A DNA stretch of 64,000 nucleotides from the NCBI RefSeq assembly GCF_007786475.1, contig NZ_VNJJ01000011.1, forward strand, positions 92,442 through 156,441, written 5' to 3'. The DNA is from Cohnella terricola. GTDB taxonomy: Bacteria; Bacillota; Bacilli; Paenibacillales; Paenibacillaceae. The position numbers and the translations under genes were made by a program. Shown one piece after another: positions 62,751 through 64,000 of the stretch (its first letter is position 1; every line of letters begins with the position of its first letter). The notes beneath the pieces were generated by a model, which saw only the letters and a list, made by a program, of their open reading frames with translations, had not been told where the DNA came from and searched no databases.

Positions 62751-62770
62751 AATAGTTCTCCTCCGAATAA

Positions 62771-62807
62771 GAACGTTTGTTCCTAATTATAATAAGAACA
62801 AACGTTC
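62771..62807. promoter_or_regulatory. Two tandem LexA (DinR) boxes
   Basis: GAACGTTTGTTC (62771-62782) and GAACAAACGTTC (62796-62807) both match the Gram-positive LexA core GAAC-N4-GTTC perfectly and are separated by 13 bases. The two N4 cores are complementary (GTTT versus AAAC), so the pair is also a larger inverted repeat. They lie 21-57 bases upstream of the 66-residue gene, with TTATAAT-like sequence between them. Confidence 0.8.
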
Positions 62808-62823
62808 TTATCAATATCAAATA

Positions 62824-62851
62824 AAAAAGCCCGGCGTAATGCCAAGCTTTT
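62824..62851 (-). terminator. Terminator of the PLD-like gene
   Basis: AAGCTTGGC pairs (with two G-T pairs) with GCCGGGCTT around ATTAC, followed by six T on the minus strand, 13 bases past the stop. It insulates the LexA-controlled gene from upstream transcription. Confidence 0.8.
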
Positions 62852-62863
62852 GCGACCTATAAT

Positions 62864-63442
62864 TTAGGGCTGAGCGATCTTCGGATCGATCGTCTTGAAT
62901 CCCTTAGTATCGTTCCACATCGCTTCGAATTCGGTGGCGAACGATTTGGCGACGTCTTCATCACGAATGACCATGATCACTTCATCGTTCGTTGTGCTGG
63001 CCGCCTTGGAATAGTTAAACGAACCCGTCGTGGCAACTTTCCGATCCGCTACAACCATCTTTAAGTGCATCAAACCGCTATGTTTGTTGATCTTCATCGG
63101 CACGCCGGCGCTGCCAAGAATTTTGAGCGCTTCCGTCTGCGATTTGCCGCCGGATTGCTGCTTGTCGGTGATCAAGCGGACTTTGACGCCTCGCTTCTTG
63201 GCCTTCTTGATCGAATCGACGATATCCGGATAGGTTAGGCTGTAGATCGCCACGTCTAGCGTGCTCTGGGCGGAATCGATAACGTCGATCAGCAGCTTCT
63301 CTGGATGCTGCCCTGATCTCGTAAAAGCCCACTTCAGATCGCCGTCGCCAATATTGGCGTTCTGGGTCGATGTAAAATAAAAATATTCGCCGATTAGAGC
63401 CAGAATAAGCACAGGAACGATAAATGATTTCTTCAACCGCAT
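62864..63442 (-). CDS. Phospholipase D-like (single HKD) nuclease family protein
   Basis: Protein of about 192 residues with an N-terminal anchor or uncleaved signal (KKSFIVPVLILALIGEYFYF) and one HKD motif (SGLMHLKMVVADRKVATTGS, then FNYSKAAS). Single-HKD proteins of this size, such as Nuc-type endonucleases, act as dimers on DNA or phosphodiesters outside the membrane. AIYSLTYPDIVDSIKKAKKR and GVKVRLITDKQQSGGKS are typical. An ATG at 63454 is open, but the one at 63442 has GGAGG close upstream. Whether the natural substrate is DNA or lipid is not shown. Confidence 0.85.
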   Translation of the reverse strand: MRLKKSFIVPVLILALIGEYFYFTSTQNANIGDGDLKWAFTRSGQHPEKLLIDVIDSAQSTLDVAIYSLTYPDIVDSIKKAKKRGVKVRLITDKQQSGGKSQTEALKILGSAGVPMKINKHSGLMHLKMVVADRKVATTGSFNYSKAASTTNDEVIMVIRDEDVAKSFATEFEAMWNDTKGFKTIDPKIAQP

Positions 63443-63554
63443 GTTTTCCTCCATGGATGACTTTTCAATATGATGTGGTTAATTATAGCATATCCCCAGA
63501 CAAAAGGGGTACAATTGTTCCCATTTCGAAGAAAAATGGCGCCCCTCCGAAAAA

Positions 63555-63870
63555 TACGATGTTATTCATCGTACTTGCTCCCGACACACGCCACATGAGA
63601 CGGAAGTACGATGTTTTTCATCGTTAATCACCCCCAGGAACAAACAAAAGTGACACCACTGCGCAAATAACGATGTTATTCATCGTACTTGCTCCCGACA
63701 CACGCCAAACGAAACGGAAGTACGATGTTTTTCATCGTTAATCACCCCCAGGTGCAAGCAGTAGTGACACCACTGTGCAAATAACGATGTTATTCATCGT
63801 ACTTGCCCCCGTCACACGCCACACGAGACGGAAGCACGATGTTTTCATCGTTAATCACCCCCGGGAACAA
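63555..63870. repeat. 114-bp tandem repeat array with paired hairpins
   Basis: Units start at 63556, 63670 and 63784, an exact 114-bp period. Each unit has two perfect 6-bp inverted repeats, ACGATG-TTATT-CATCGT and (52 bases later) ACGATG-TTTTT-CATCGT; in the third unit the second loop is one base shorter. The connecting segments (CTTGCTCCCGACACACGCCA and TTAATCACCCCCAGG) are conserved too. Apart from this array, 63443-63993 contains no gene. Confidence 0.9.
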
Positions 63871-63885
63871 ACAAAAGAGTAGAGT

Positions 63886-64000
63886 CCATATAATTGTGTA
63901 AAATGGCTGTTGGTAAACATTAAATAAAGCCATGTTGAAAGTTCTCTCTTAGAATGAGGTTGTCGAGACAACATTCATCGGAGGAATATCAACATGACTC
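63886..64000 (+). mobile_element. Possible left end of an insertion sequence (IS256-like)
   Basis: After the repeat array the sequence changes to AGAGTCCATATAATTGTGTAAA, the type of terminal inverted repeat seen in IS256-family elements. About 75 bases later come a GTTGTC/GACAAC hairpin and a GGAGG site before an ATG at 63994 at the window edge. The element would continue to the right. Only three codons are visible, so the family is a guess. Confidence 0.35.
63994..64000 (+). CDS. Start of a gene cut by the window edge (possible transposase)
   Basis: ATG at 63994 with GGAGG nine bases upstream and codons for Met-Thr visible. Its position just inside a putative insertion-sequence end suggests a transposase, but no protein sequence is available to test this. 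Confidence 0.35.

Overview
The window looks like chromosomal core DNA from a spore-forming, flagellated, low-to-mid GC Gram-positive bacterium, most likely Paenibacillaceae (Paenibacillus or Cohnella type). The gene order closely follows the Bacillus subtilis ylbM-fapR-smc-ffh-trmD-rnhB-sucCD-dprA-topA-trmFO-hslVU-codY-flgB-fliF block. It also carries sporulation gene ylbJ, RelP, FapR and CodY, uses many TTG/GTG starts, and has strong AGGAGG-type ribosome binding sites. No rRNA or tRNA gene was seen. Most genes are on the minus strand, so operons read from high to low coordinates.

Region by region. (1) 1-7745, minus: the early flagellar operon flgB-flgC-fliE-fliF-fliG-fliH-fliI-fliJ-motE-like-fliK (fliK cut by the window edge), covering rod, MS ring, switch and export ATPase. 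(2) 8014-18048, minus: codY, hslU, hslV, trmFO, topA, dprA, sucD, sucC. B. subtilis has codV/xerC between trmFO and hslV; here there is only a terminator. (3) 18049-22180: an accessory stretch with a 51-bp tandem repeat array, comM on the plus strand, and a small insertion (tyrosine-recombinase relic plus an AT-rich secreted protein gene) bracketed by a 407-bp duplication of the comM 3' end. (4) 22189-28306, minus: relP, hflC-hflK, yraN, an FlhB-tail protein, a FliK-like protein, rnhB. (5) 28383-36351: accessory genes, namely a DUF4166/SRPBCC-DoxX/DCC operon, a two-component system with a tiny membrane protein between kinase and regulator, a second and different 51-bp hairpin array, the khtTU potassium/proton antiporter and an alpha/beta hydrolase. 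(6) 36340-54964, minus: the dense housekeeping block rbgA, lepB, rplS, trmD, rimM, khpA, rpsP, ffh, ylxM, ftsY, smc, rnc, fabF, acpP, fabG, fabD, fabH, plsX, fapR, rpmF and a DUF177 gene. This joins protein targeting, ribosome maturation, chromosome condensation and FapR-controlled fatty-acid synthesis. (7) 55115-58876: tmcAL and ylbJ (plus) convergent with rsmD-coaD (minus). (8) 58877-64000: a looser, AT-richer accessory tail with a secreted stalk-domain protein, an AraC/VOC pair, a permease relic, a DUF4177 protein, a small WYL-like protein behind two LexA boxes, a PLD-like nuclease, a 114-bp hairpin repeat array and, at the edge, what may be the start of an insertion sequence.

The most unusual items are the comM-bracketed insertion, the three unrelated hairpin or tandem repeat arrays (two with an exact 51-bp period), the twin LexA boxes in front of an undescribed small gene, the membrane microprotein inside a two-component operon, and a perfect 20-bp palindrome in the flgB leader. 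I saw no convincing CRISPR array, toxin-antitoxin system or prophage.
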